Source of the DNA: an uncultured Planctomycetia bacterium
GTDB lineage: Bacteria; Planctomycetota; Phycisphaerae; FEN-1346; JAACEH01
Length of the DNA: 64,000 bases
Direction: 5' to 3'
NCBI GenBank assembly: GCA_903929765.1
Contig: CAIYVX010000024.1
Coordinates: forward strand, 1 to 64,000
Shown here: positions 1 through 8,487 of the stretch, piece by piece
Layout of the letters: every line of letters starts with the position of its first letter
Position numbering within the stretch: position 1 is the first letter of the stretch
Made by a program: the position numbers and the translations under genes
Notes under the pieces: generated by a model
What the model was told of the DNA's origin: nothing
Seen by the model: only the letters and a program-made list of their open reading frames with translations
The model's database searches: none

Positions 1-53
1 ATGTTCACGGGCGGGAAGTCATGGCGGCAAACAACGCCGCCAGGCCGCCCCGC

Positions 54-422
54 TTATTGCTTAGCCGGCGGGGCTTCTTCCTCGGTCGCCTCCTCGGCGG
101 CGATTTTCTCGTAGATGGCCCGGTTGATCCGGCTCATCAGCTCCGAGAAGTCGGCCTGGGCCTTGCTCATGGCCATGACCTTGGCGTTGCCGGAGAGGGC
201 CGTTTCCAGTTCGGCCAGGCGGCGCTTGTCGGCCACTTCGATCGGCTTGCGCGCGGCCTGGAGTTGCTGCAAGTGGTCGACGTGGGTCTGGTAGTCGGCC
301 AGGGCCTTGCGTGCGGCCGGGTCGGCGCGGATCGCGTCGCGGGCGGCCATCAGGGCCTTGAAGCGCGGCTGGTCGACCAGCATCCGGCCCAATTCCTCAG
401 CTTTCTGAAGCAAATCATCCAT
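54..422 (-). CDS. YlbF/YmcA-family protein
   Basis: A 122-residue, highly charged, helical protein resembling the YlbF/YmcA (DUF964) family: small helical proteins that in Bacillus form complexes affecting RNase Y, competence and biofilm formation. The sequence is almost all helix-forming, with heptad-like Leu/Ala spacing through the middle and an acidic, Pro-ended tail. I chose the ATG at 422 because a GAGGAGA site lies about 8 nt upstream; an upstream in-frame start would add 18 unlikely residues. It is divergent from RNase R (start at 563), so an RNA-decay link is tempting, but that is inference. Family call moderate; function in this organism unknown. Confidence 0.65.
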   Translation of the reverse strand: MDDLLQKAEELGRMLVDQPRFKALMAARDAIRADPAARKALADYQTHVDHLQQLQAARKPIEVADKRRLAELETALSGNAKVMAMSKAQADFSELMSRINRAIYEKIAAEEATEEEAPPAKQ

Positions 423-494
423 AGTCCGATTCTCCTCTGTTGCGTGCAACATACCCGCCGAGTAGGATGGGGGCAACGAAAAACTGCGGACAGC

Positions 495-526
495 AGGCTT
501 AAGACTTAAGGCTGAAGGCTTAAGGC
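495..526. repeat. GGCTTAA-type heptad repeat
   Basis: Degenerate tandem copies of a 7-mer (GGCTTAA, GACTTAA, GGCTGAA) in the gap between the YlbF-like gene and rnr. The same motif recurs around 8314, 42245, 49134, 50769 and 60829, always between genes and often followed by an A/C-rich linker of the type gcagcagaaaaa. Confidence 0.7.
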
Positions 527-562
527 GCAGCAGAAAAAAAGCAACAACCGAGGATCAATCTC

Positions 563-2878
563 ATGCCTACCCGCGACCGGATCATGGCGCTCTTGAAAGA
601 TAAGAAATACCAGCCGGTGAAGACGAGCCGCCTGGCGCGGTTTTTCGACATCGGCGAGGAAGACTATGGCCAGTTCCGCTCGCTGGTCAAGGAACTGCTG
701 CTGGCCGGGGAAATCGCCGAAGTCGGCGGCGGAAAACTGGTCGCGGCCGACAAGCAGCGCAAAGTGCCCAACGGCATGTTCACCGGCATCATGCGTCTGA
801 GCAGCAAGGGTTTCGGCTTCATCGAGCAGGACGATCCGAAGCTGGGCGACGACATTTTTGTTCCACCGGGCGCCACCGGCGGGGCCATCACCGGCGACCG
901 CGTCATGGCCCGGCTGGTGAAACGACAATTCACCAAGCCCGGCCAGTCGCCTTACACCGGCAACGTGACCGAGATCATCACCCGCGGCCACACGACCTTC
1001 GTCGGTACCTATCGCGTGCGCGGCAAGTTCGGCTCGATCAAGCCCGACGGCGGCGTGCTGCTGGTGGACGAAATACCCGTGCCCGACGCCTCGGCCGCCG
1101 GGGCCAAGCCGAATGACAAGGTCGTTTTTGAGTTGCTGAAATATCCGGCCCTGAACCAGGCCGCCGAGGCGGTGATCGTCGAAGTGCTCGGCCCGCGCGG
1201 CCAGCCGGGAGTGGATACGCTGGCGGTGATTCGCCAGTTCGAGTTGCCGGACGAATTCCCCGAACAGGTGCTGGCCGAGGCTCGCCGCGCGGTGGAGCGG
1301 TTCACGCCGGAAGAGACGGCGCGACGGACGGATTTGCGAGAACTGCTCACGATCACCATCGACCCGGAAACCGCCCGCGATTTCGACGATGCCGTGAGCC
1401 TGGAAAATCTGGGCAACGGCGTGACGCGGCTGGGCGTACACATTGCCGACGTTTCGTTTTTCGTGCGGCCCGGCGAGGCCCTCGATACGGAAGCCTACAA
1501 GCGCGGCACCAGCGTGTACCTGCCGACGGAAGTCCTGCCGATGCTCCCGGAAATTCTCTCCAACGGCATTTGCAGTCTTCAGGAAGACCAGGACCGCCTG
1601 GTCGAGACCGCCTTCATCGACCTCGACCGCGAGGCCCGTGTGGTGGGGACGCACTTCGCTCGGAGCGTGATTCGCAACCACAAGCGGATGACCTACGAGC
1701 AGGTGAGCCAGGTGCTGGACGAGGGGCGGCTCGACGTGGTCGGGCCGGAAATCGTGCAACTGCTGAACGAGATGAACGCCCTGGCCCGACGGATGCTGGC
1801 CCGCCGACGGCGCGACGGGTACCTGGAACTCGACCTGCCGGAAGTGGAACTGGTCTTCAACGACGACGGGGCGGTGATCGACGCGCGGCCGGAGGACAAC
1901 GCTTTCAGCCATAAGATTATCGAAATGTTCATGGTGGAGGCGAACGAGGCGGTGGCCCGGCGGCTGGCGGCGGCGCACCGGCCGGCGATGCGGCGCATTC
2001 ACGAGGCGCCCAACGCGGAAAAGCTGGAGACGCTGGGGCGATTTCTGCGGGCCATCGGCAAACCGATTGAAAATCCGCAGGATCGCGGGGCGCTGCAAGC
2101 CCTGCTGAAAACCACGCGCGGCGACCCGGCGGCCTATCCGGTGCACATGGCGGTACTGCGCAGCATGATGCGGGCGGAGTACGCCGTGAGCGACGCGGGG
2201 CACTGGGCTTTGGGCAGCCAGTGTTACGCCCATTTCACCAGCCCGATCCGCCGCTACCCCGACCTGACGATTCACCGTTGCCTGGCCGAGGTGGAAAAGT
2301 GGAGCGGCGACGGGGAGGCGGAACAGCGCCGGCGCGGCGGGCGGCACAAGGAGGATTTTGCCCTGGAGGATGCGGCGCTCGTGGAAGCGGCAGCCCATTG
2401 TTCCAGCACGGAGCGGCGGGCCGAGGCGGCGGAGCGGGAGTTGACCAAGGTCAAGGTGCTGATGCTGCTGGAGCAGCACCTGGGCGAGGAATTTTCCGGC
2501 GTGGTCTCCTCCGTCCAGGCTTACGGCCTGTTCGTCGAGATTCCCAAATACATGATCGAAGGGCTGGTGCACATCGACCAGTTGCGTTACGACGATTACC
2601 AGTACATCGCCTCGCGGTTCGCCCTGGTCGGGCGGAAGGAAGGGCGGCGCATTTGCGTCGGCGACACGATTCACGTCGTGATTGCCGCCGTGGACATTCC
2701 GCGGCGCGAACTGACGCTGGCTCCGGCGGCTGGGGAGAAGCCGGGCACGGTGCCGGCGAACCGCCCGGCGGGCGAGGCCCAGCCGCAAAAGAAGTCCAAA
2801 GCCCCGCGTCCCGGCAAGCGCGGCAAAGACCTGGCCGCAGCGCGGCAGGAACAGCGGAAGCGGCGGCGGAGAAGGTGA
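563..2878 (+). CDS. rnr: Ribonuclease R
   Basis: A 771-residue RNase II/R-family 3'-to-5' exoribonuclease that degrades structured RNA in the cytoplasm. Domains in order: N-terminal winged helix (about 1-60), cold-shock OB folds (about 72-230, starting MFTGIMRLSSKGFGFIE), catalytic RNB domain (about 255-580), S1 domain (about 640-725), and an Arg/Lys-rich tail ending in RRRRR. The RNB signature DPETARDFDDA gives the Mg-binding acidic residues around D273-D276, and TSPIRRYPDL is also present. Start ATG with an AGGA site upstream. Length and domain order are those of RNase R rather than RNase II. It is followed by a weak hairpin and then gcvH. Confidence 0.95.
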   Translation: MPTRDRIMALLKDKKYQPVKTSRLARFFDIGEEDYGQFRSLVKELLLAGEIAEVGGGKLVAADKQRKVPNGMFTGIMRLSSKGFGFIEQDDPKLGDDIFVPPGATGGAITGDRVMARLVKRQFTKPGQSPYTGNVTEIITRGHTTFVGTYRVRGKFGSIKPDGGVLLVDEIPVPDASAAGAKPNDKVVFELLKYPALNQAAEAVIVEVLGPRGQPGVDTLAVIRQFELPDEFPEQVLAEARRAVERFTPEETARRTDLRELLTITIDPETARDFDDAVSLENLGNGVTRLGVHIADVSFFVRPGEALDTEAYKRGTSVYLPTEVLPMLPEILSNGICSLQEDQDRLVETAFIDLDREARVVGTHFARSVIRNHKRMTYEQVSQVLDEGRLDVVGPEIVQLLNEMNALARRMLARRRRDGYLELDLPEVELVFNDDGAVIDARPEDNAFSHKIIEMFMVEANEAVARRLAAAHRPAMRRIHEAPNAEKLETLGRFLRAIGKPIENPQDRGALQALLKTTRGDPAAYPVHMAVLRSMMRAEYAVSDAGHWALGSQCYAHFTSPIRRYPDLTIHRCLAEVEKWSGDGEAEQRRRGGRHKEDFALEDAALVEAAAHCSSTERRAEAAERELTKVKVLMLLEQHLGEEFSGVVSSVQAYGLFVEIPKYMIEGLVHIDQLRYDDYQYIASRFALVGRKEGRRICVGDTIHVVIAAVDIPRRELTLAPAAGEKPGTVPANRPAGEAQPQKKSKAPRPGKRGKDLAAARQEQRKRRRRR

Positions 2879-2902
2879 AAAGTTGTTGCACGGGGCAGGG
2901 GG

Positions 2903-2940
2903 GCGGACATACACTGTCCGTCCTGTTTGTTGTTGTGGCC
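2903..2940 (+). terminator. Possible weak terminator after rnr
   Basis: An inverted repeat (GGGCGGAC / GTCCGTCC, one wobble) 25 bp after the rnr stop, followed by a T-rich TGTTTGTTGTTG stretch. It resembles an intrinsic terminator but the U-run is interrupted. It lies in the 101-bp gap before gcvH; I see no glycine riboswitch there. Confidence 0.4.
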
Positions 2941-2979
2941 GCGAGGTGGAAAAGAACTTGGGTTTTGAAGGGAGCAGCG

Positions 2980-3366
2980 ATGGGGAGTCCGAACAATCTG
3001 AAGTATGCCGCGACGCACGAGTGGTGCCGCGCGGAGGGCGAGACGGCGGTCGTGGGGATCTCGCAGCACGCCGTGGACCTGTTGCACGATCTGGTTTACC
3101 TTGACCTGCCGGCGCCGGGGACGGTGGTGGCGGCGGGGAAGCAGTTCGGCGAAGTCGAAAGCGTCAAGGCCGTGAGCGAACTGATCGCCCCGGTGAGCGG
3201 GACGGTGACCGAGCGGAACGAGGCGGTGGCGGCGGCGCCGGAAAAGATTTCGGCCGATCCGTACGGCGCGGGGTGGCTGATCAAAGTTCGGGTGAGTAAC
3301 CCGGCGGAAGTGGCCGGGTTGCTTGATGCGGCGGCATATGATGCACAGGCGAGTGGAGAACATTAG
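2980..3366 (+). CDS. gcvH: Glycine cleavage system H protein
   Basis: A 128-residue GcvH, the mobile lipoyl carrier that shuttles the aminomethyl group between P, T and L proteins. Hallmarks are the N-terminal HEW motif, GISQHA, and the lipoyl-lysine site in GEVESVKAVSEL with Lys63 as the modified residue. The ATG at 2980 follows GAAGGGAG and gives the usual GcvH length; the same frame stays open upstream into rnr, but that is a shadow. Next are gcvPA and gcvPB and a lipoyl-attachment enzyme, so carrier, decarboxylase and modifying enzyme are co-located. Confidence 0.96.
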   Translation: MGSPNNLKYAATHEWCRAEGETAVVGISQHAVDLLHDLVYLDLPAPGTVVAAGKQFGEVESVKAVSELIAPVSGTVTERNEAVAAAPEKISADPYGAGWLIKVRVSNPAEVAGLLDAAAYDAQASGEH

Positions 3367-3386
3367 AGCGGTTCATCAGCGTTCGT

Positions 3387-3474
3387 CACCCTCACCCTAC
3401 CCTCTCCCCTCAAGGGAGAGGGGTGAAGAAGAAACAGAAGAAACGGTAGGGCAGAGATAAACTCTGCCCCTACG
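3387..3474. repeat. Two palindromic elements between gcvH and gcvPA
   Basis: The first (3387-3427) is a copy of the caccctcaccc...CTCTCCC/GGGAGAG...gtgaag family. The second (3446-3474) is a GTAGGGGCAGAG-type palindrome (GTAGGGCAGAG / CTCTGCCCCTAC around a short A-rich loop). Both are joined by an A-rich linker (agaagaaacagaagaaac) that also accompanies the copies elsewhere in the window. Confidence 0.8.
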
Positions 3475-3515
3475 AAAAAAGAAGAAAAAAAAGCAGCGGC
3501 GGGAAAGGAATAACC

Positions 3516-4850
3516 GTGCCTTATCTGGGTAATCCTCCTCACGTGCAGCAGGAAATGTTGAAGTCCCTGGGCCTCAAGAGCCATGAGGAGCTTTTTGCCG
3601 GGGTGCCGCAGGAGTTGCGGCTGATGCGCAACCTGGAGCTGCCGCCGGCGCTGACGGAAATGGAACTTTCGCGCCACGTCGGCGAACTGGCGGGCCGCAA
3701 TCAGCCGGCGGGCCACACGGTGAGCTTTCTGGGCGGCGGGGTTTACGATCATTACATTCCGGCGGCGGTTGATGCCCTGGCTTCGCGCGGCGAATTTCTG
3801 ACCGCCTACACGCCGTACCAGGCCGAGGCCAGCCAGGGCACGCTCCAGGTGCTCTGGGAATACCAGACCATGATCGCGGAGTTGATGGGGCTGGACGTTT
3901 CCAACGCCACGCTCTACGACGGGATGAGCGCGGTGGCCGAGGCGGCGCTGATGGCCACGGCCGTGACGAAGCGGCGCAAGGTGCTGGTGTCGCAGAACGT
4001 GCACCCGGAAATTCTTGAATGCCTGAAAACATATCTCATTAATACTAATATTCACCTTGTGCCCGTGCCCTATCGCGAGGGGCAGGTGGACTTGGAGATC
4101 ATCGCCAACCTGCTCGACGACCAGACGGCTTGCGTCATCGCCCAGACGCCGAATTTTTTCGGCCTGGTCGAGGCTCTGGACAAGCTGGCCGAGATGGTAC
4201 ACGCCGTCGGCGGCCTCCTGGTGGCCAGCGTCGATCCGATCAGCCTGGGGCTGCTCAGGCCGCCGGGCGAGTGCGGCGTGGACATCGCCGTGGGCGAAGG
4301 GCAGGGGCTGGGGCAGCCGATGAACATGGGCGGTCCGAGCCTGGGCCTTTTGGCGACGCGGAAAGAATTCGTGCGACAGATGCCGGGGCGGCTGGTCGGG
4401 CGGACGGTGGACCGGCGCGGGAACGCCTGTTATTGTCTGACGCTCCAGACCCGCGAGCAGCACATTCGCCGCGAGAAGGCGACGAGCAACATCTGCACGA
4501 GCGAAGGGCTACAGGCCACACGGGCGATGCTTTATCTTTCGCTGGTCGGGGCCGAGGGTCTGCGGGAAGTGGCCGAACTGTGCGCCGCCAAGAGTCATTA
4601 CCTGGCCGAACGGCTGGCGGAGGTCAAGGGCTTCCGCATCCGCTACCAGTTGCCCTATTTCAAGGAATTTGTGCTGGAATGCGAGGCGCCGGCCGACCGC
4701 GTCCTGGCCCGGCTGGCCAAGCGCGGCATCATCGGCGGGGTGCCGCTGAAGCGGTTCTTCCCGCAGATGGAAAACCGCATCCTGGTGGCTGTGACGGAGA
4801 AGCGGACGCGGGCGGAGTTGGATGCTTACGTTAAAGCCATCACGGAATAG
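3516..4850 (+). CDS. gcvPA: Glycine dehydrogenase (decarboxylating) subunit 1
   Basis: A 444-residue alpha subunit of the two-subunit P protein, which decarboxylates glycine and passes the aminomethyl group to lipoyl-GcvH. It begins PYLGNPP with the family's early YIPLT-like region and contains YTPYQAEASQGTLQ, a strong GcvPA signature, and the NICTSEGLQA region near 330. The PLP lysine is not expected here; it is in subunit 2. GTG start at 3516 preceded by AAAGGAA. It sits between gcvH and gcvPB. No gcvT or lpd is found nearby, so the system is split. Confidence 0.96.
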   Translation: MPYLGNPPHVQQEMLKSLGLKSHEELFAGVPQELRLMRNLELPPALTEMELSRHVGELAGRNQPAGHTVSFLGGGVYDHYIPAAVDALASRGEFLTAYTPYQAEASQGTLQVLWEYQTMIAELMGLDVSNATLYDGMSAVAEAALMATAVTKRRKVLVSQNVHPEILECLKTYLINTNIHLVPVPYREGQVDLEIIANLLDDQTACVIAQTPNFFGLVEALDKLAEMVHAVGGLLVASVDPISLGLLRPPGECGVDIAVGEGQGLGQPMNMGGPSLGLLATRKEFVRQMPGRLVGRTVDRRGNACYCLTLQTREQHIRREKATSNICTSEGLQATRAMLYLSLVGAEGLREVAELCAAKSHYLAERLAEVKGFRIRYQLPYFKEFVLECEAPADRVLARLAKRGIIGGVPLKRFFPQMENRILVAVTEKRTRAELDAYVKAITE

Positions 4851-4856
4851 AATCGT

Positions 4857-4884
4857 GTAGGGTGCGTGCAAGCACGCACCCTAC
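4857..4884. repeat. GTAGGGTGCGTGC palindrome
   Basis: A near-perfect 28-bp palindrome: 13-bp arms (GTAGGGTGCGTGC and its complement) around a 2-nt AA loop, occupying most of the 58-bp gap between gcvPA and gcvPB. The same sequence recurs at about 42369, 43831 and 62711. With no U-run it is unlikely to be a terminator. Confidence 0.85.
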
Positions 4885-4908
4885 GCATTAGAGTAGACGA
4901 GGAAACAA

Positions 4909-6381
4909 ATGCCAGAACCGTCAATCTTTGAAAAATCGCAGCGCGGGCAGCGCGGTGTGACCTTTCCCCCGAGCGACGTGCCCAGCCACGGGCCGGTCTT
5001 CCCGGTGAACTTGCTGCGCTCGCGCCCGCCGCGCCTGCCGCAGGTCAGCGAGCAGGGCGTGGTGCGGCACATCACGATTCTGTCGAAGGGGAATTTTTCT
5101 ATCGACGCCAACTTCTATCCGCTCGGTTCCTGTACGATGAAGCACAACCCGCGCATCAACGAGCAGGCCGCGGGGCGGGCTGACTTTACCGAGATGCATC
5201 CGTACCAGTTCGACGAGGATTGCCAGGGCACGCTGGAGATTCTCTGGCGGCTCCAGGAGATGCTCAAAGAAATCACGGGCCTGCCGGCCGTGAGCCTTCA
5301 ACCCGCCGCCGGAGCACACGGCGAGTTGACCGCGCTCCTGGTGTTCGCGGCCTATTTCCGCGACCGCGGCGAGAAGCGGACGAAGATTCTGATTCCCGAC
5401 AGCGCCCACGGCACCAATCCGGCCTCGGCCCACGTCGCCGGTTTCGCGGCCGTGGAAGTGAAGTCCAATGCCGACGGGCTGGTCGACCTGGACGATCTGC
5501 GCAGCAAGCTCGACGGCTCGGTGGCCGGGATGATGCTGACCAATCCCAACACGCTCGGGCTGTTCGAGACGAACGTGTCCGAGATCGCCAAGATGTTGCA
5601 CGCCGTGGGGGCGAAATTGTACATCGACGGGGCGAATCTCAACGCCATCATGGGCGTGACCCGGCCGGGCGACTGGGGGGCCGACGCCATGCACGTCAAC
5701 GCGCACAAGACGCTGGCCACGCCGCACGGCGGGGGCGGGCCGGGGGCGGGGCCGATCGGCGTGGCGGCCGACCTGGCGCCGTATCTGCCGCTGCCGGTGG
5801 TCGAGCGGGAAGGCTCGGGCCGCTTCGTCCTGAAGGCGAGCAGCGAGAAGAGCATCGGCCGGGTTCGCGGCTTTGCCGGGCAGATCGGCGTGCTGATTCG
5901 CGCCTACCTCTACCTGCGGAGCCTGGGGCCGAAGGGCGTTCGCAGCGCGGCCGAAAACGCCGTGCTCAACGCCCGCTATCTCCAGAAAGCCTGCGGCGAC
6001 ATTCTTGAATCTCCGTATAACGGTAATACGATGCATGAATTCGTCCTCTCGGCCCGCAAGCTCCAGGCCGAGACCGGCATCCGGGCGCTGGACCTGGCCA
6101 AGCGGCTGATCGACCACGGCCTGCATCCGCCGACGATTTATTTTCCGCTGGTGGTCGAGGAAGCTCTGATGATCGAGCCGACCGAGACGGAGCGCCGCCG
6201 CACGCTGGACGAGTTCGCCCGCGTTCTGGGGGAGATCGTGGCCGAGGCCCGCGCCAATCCCGACCGGCTGCGCGAAGCGCCGCTCTCGACGCCGATCAGC
6301 CGGCCCGACGAAGTCCGGGCGGCGCGAGAGCCGGACCTGCGGTACCGTTGGCCCGACGGCGACCAGGCGGCGGAAGATTGA
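4909..6381 (+). CDS. gcvPB: Glycine dehydrogenase (decarboxylating) subunit 2
   Basis: A 490-residue beta subunit of the glycine cleavage P protein. It carries the PLP-binding lysine in NAHKTLATPHGGGGPG (Lys267) followed by the glycine-rich loop, and the SCTMKHNPRINE region near 75. The first 25 residues, with EKSQRGQRG, are typical of this subunit. ATG at 4909 with GAGGAAAC upstream. Its stop is only 9 nt before the LipM-like gene, so the two are very likely co-transcribed. Confidence 0.96.
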   Translation: MPEPSIFEKSQRGQRGVTFPPSDVPSHGPVFPVNLLRSRPPRLPQVSEQGVVRHITILSKGNFSIDANFYPLGSCTMKHNPRINEQAAGRADFTEMHPYQFDEDCQGTLEILWRLQEMLKEITGLPAVSLQPAAGAHGELTALLVFAAYFRDRGEKRTKILIPDSAHGTNPASAHVAGFAAVEVKSNADGLVDLDDLRSKLDGSVAGMMLTNPNTLGLFETNVSEIAKMLHAVGAKLYIDGANLNAIMGVTRPGDWGADAMHVNAHKTLATPHGGGGPGAGPIGVAADLAPYLPLPVVEREGSGRFVLKASSEKSIGRVRGFAGQIGVLIRAYLYLRSLGPKGVRSAAENAVLNARYLQKACGDILESPYNGNTMHEFVLSARKLQAETGIRALDLAKRLIDHGLHPPTIYFPLVVEEALMIEPTETERRRTLDEFARVLGEIVAEARANPDRLREAPLSTPISRPDEVRAAREPDLRYRWPDGDQAAED

Positions 6382-6390
6382 GGGCCTGAC

Positions 6391-7140
6391 TTGGCGACGA
6401 CCTGGCGGCTGATCGTTTCGGACCCGGCCGCCGGCGACTGGAACATGGCGGCGGATGAGTTGCTGCTGGAGCAGGCGGCGGAAGGCGGACGGCTGACGTT
6501 GCGGCTTTACCGCTGGTCGGCGCCGACGCTGTCGGTGGGGTATTTTCAATCCTTGGATGATCTTCCCAAGAACATAACGTGGCAGGCTGTGGTTCGCCGA
6601 CCGACCGGCGGCGGGGCGATTCTGCATGATCAGGAATTGACCTACGCTGTGGCGGCGCCGGAAAGTCTGGCCGATTCGCCCAAGCTCTATGCGGCGGTGA
6701 ATCGCGTGATCGTTCGGGCGGTGGCGGCGCTGGGGGTAACTGAAGCAACGCCCGCCTCGACCACTGGTGGCCGCAACACCCAGCGCGGGCCGTTTTTCTG
6801 TTTCGAGCGTGCGGGGGCCACCGATATAATCGCCCGGTCGCAGAAGCTGGCCGGTGGGGCGCAGAGGAAACGCTCCGGGGCCATCCTCCAGCACGGTTCT
6901 GTGCTCCTCGAGACCAATCAACCGGGGGCGATTGGCCTGGGGGAATTGGCCGGCAGGCCGGTGGCGTTCGACGAGTTGGCGGCAGCGATGGTGGCGGTGT
7001 TTCAGGAAGAATATCACGCCACGCTAACGCCGCAGGGGTTTAATACGGAAGAGTTGGAGCAGATCGAGGCGATTTGTCACCGGCGTTATGCTACCCTGGA
7101 ATGGTTGCATCACGGAGACAGAAGGGCAGGACATAAGTGA
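6391..7140 (+). CDS. LipM-like octanoyltransferase / lipoate-protein ligase
   Basis: A 249-residue BPL/LplA/LipB-fold protein that attaches an octanoyl or lipoyl group to a lipoyl-domain lysine. It has the RRPTGGGAILHD signature (about 69-80), a Lys in SQKLAGGAQR (Lys152), and Cys137 in FFCFERA, which matches the catalytic-Cys region of Bacillus LipM. That favours octanoyltransferase activity (octanoyl-ACP to GcvH) over ATP-dependent ligation; this is inferred from alignment by eye. It starts at TTG 6391, preceded by GAGGG at good spacing. Its place straight after gcvPB, with gcvH upstream, fits modification of GcvH. Confidence 0.8.
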   Translation: MATTWRLIVSDPAAGDWNMAADELLLEQAAEGGRLTLRLYRWSAPTLSVGYFQSLDDLPKNITWQAVVRRPTGGGAILHDQELTYAVAAPESLADSPKLYAAVNRVIVRAVAALGVTEATPASTTGGRNTQRGPFFCFERAGATDIIARSQKLAGGAQRKRSGAILQHGSVLLETNQPGAIGLGELAGRPVAFDELAAAMVAVFQEEYHATLTPQGFNTEELEQIEAICHRRYATLEWLHHGDRRAGHK

Positions 7141-8321
7141 ACAAAGCAATTCTTGACGAAGCACGGGTCCTGTCTCCGCGGATCGTGGCCTGGCGGCGCG
7201 ATTTTCATCAGCATCCCGAACTGGGGTTCGAGGAAGTGCGGACCGCCGGGATTGTTGCGGCGGAGTTGGAGCGGCTCGGTTACAAAGTGCGGCGCGGCGT
7301 GGGCAAGACCGGCGTGGTCGGCGACCTGGACGTGGCGGGAGCGCCGGGGCGGATGCTGCTGCGGGCCGATATGGACGCGTTGCCGGTTCAGGAAGCGACC
7401 GACGACGAGTTCGCCTCGGTCGTCCCCGGCAAAGCCCATCTCTGCGGGCATGATGCTCACGTTGCCATGCTGCTGGGCGCGGCCAATTTGCTGGCGGCGC
7501 ACCGGAAGGAGTTGCGGTCCTCGGTGCGGCTCATGTTTCAGCCGGCCGAGGAGCGGCCGATGGGCGGCGCTGCGGCGATGATGGCCGAGGGCGTGCTGGA
7601 AGGCGTCGACCGGGCCGTGGCGATTCACGTCTTCACGGCGCACGAGGCGGGAACCTGGGGCCTCTTGGCCGGGCCGGTCATGGCGGCGGTGGATCGACTG
7701 ACCATCGTCATTCACGGTCGCGGGGGCCATGCGGCCACGCCGGAACTGTGCCTTGATCCGGTGGTCGCGGCGGCGCAGGCGATTATGAATTTGCAGACCA
7801 TCATGAGCCGCCGGATCAAGCCGCTGGACGCGGGGGTGCTAAGCCTCTGCTCGATTCACGGCGGCGAGGCGTTTAATGTGATTCCCGAAACCGTGACCAT
7901 TGTCGGCACGCTGCGGGCCCATTCGCCGTCGATGCGGGACCGGGCCAAGCGGTACGCCCGCGAAATCCTTTCCGGCATCGAGCTGGGCACCGGCACGCGG
8001 ATCGAACTGTCCTTTGACGACAGTTATCCCGTGACGGTCAACAATCCGCAGGTCGTCGAGGACGCCCGCCGTGCGGTGACGGAACTTTTCGGGGCGGCGA
8101 CCATCGTGCCGCAGGAAAAGAAATTCGGCGGCGAGGATTTTTCATTTCTGCTGGAAAAGGTGCCGGGGGCGATGCTCTTTCTGGGCGTGGGGAACGTGAA
8201 GAAGGGGGCCACGGCCTCGCACCATCATCCCGGATTCAAGATTGACGAGGACGTGCTGTGGCAGGGGGCGGCGCTGGAAACGTGTCTGGCCCTGGAGCAT
8301 CACGCAGAACGGCAGGCTTAA
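7137..8321 (+). CDS. M20-family metal-dependent amidohydrolase
   Basis: A 394-residue M20D-type amidohydrolase (N-acyl-amino-acid / hippurate-type). Family features are RRDFHQHPELGFEE at the N terminus, the metal-ligand motif LCGHDAH (Cys103, His105), the catalytic glutamates in QPAEERPMGG, and a dimerisation domain beginning GRGGHAATPE. Substrate is not predictable from sequence. GTG start overlaps the preceding stop by 4 nt, so it is translationally coupled to the LipM-like gene, though no functional link to glycine cleavage is obvious. Transcription should end at the strong terminator at 8421. Confidence 0.88.
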   Translation: MNKAILDEARVLSPRIVAWRRDFHQHPELGFEEVRTAGIVAAELERLGYKVRRGVGKTGVVGDLDVAGAPGRMLLRADMDALPVQEATDDEFASVVPGKAHLCGHDAHVAMLLGAANLLAAHRKELRSSVRLMFQPAEERPMGGAAAMMAEGVLEGVDRAVAIHVFTAHEAGTWGLLAGPVMAAVDRLTIVIHGRGGHAATPELCLDPVVAAAQAIMNLQTIMSRRIKPLDAGVLSLCSIHGGEAFNVIPETVTIVGTLRAHSPSMRDRAKRYAREILSGIELGTGTRIELSFDDSYPVTVNNPQVVEDARRAVTELFGAATIVPQEKKFGGEDFSFLLEKVPGAMLFLGVGNVKKGATASHHHPGFKIDEDVLWQGAALETCLALEHHAERQA

Positions 8322-8330
8322 GACTGAAGG
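8314..8330. repeat. Short heptad-repeat remnant
   Basis: A short GGCTTAAGACTGAAGGGC stretch right at the stop of the M20 gene, of the same type as the GGCTTAA heptads elsewhere. Confidence 0.5.
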
Positions 8331-8420
8331 GCAATCGTCCGCAGCACGGGGCGTGAGCAGCCGTTTCTTAAGAAGGCCGGAATCGGTCTTGTGGTTGAAG
8401 TGAAAGTTTTTCTGCTCTAC

Positions 8421-8464
8421 CAGCAATAAAAAAGCCGCCCGAAGGCGGCTCTTTTTATTGCTGG
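8421..8464. terminator. Bidirectional intrinsic terminator
   Basis: A GC-rich stem AGCCGCC / GGCGGCT with a CGAA loop, extended by flanking A-run and T-run arms that pair with each other (CAGCAATAAAAA ... TTTTTATTGCTG). It lies between the convergent M20 gene and PEP-CTERM gene and serves both strands. Confidence 0.93.
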
Positions 8465-8487
8465 TCGGAGCGACCGGTATCCGTGTC

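Noticed and set aside
506-2914. An 802-residue open frame on the minus strand opposite rnr
   Set aside because: It is the complementary shadow of RNase R, with Arg/His/Pro-rich composition and no motif; the plus-strand product is a clear RNase R.
2879-2979. Glycine riboswitch upstream of gcvH
   Set aside because: The gap is only 101 bp and contains a hairpin but no recognisable glycine aptamer core.
4921-7017. A 698-residue open frame on the minus strand over gcvPB and the LipM-like gene
   Set aside because: A GC-rich antisense shadow; both plus-strand genes carry their catalytic motifs.
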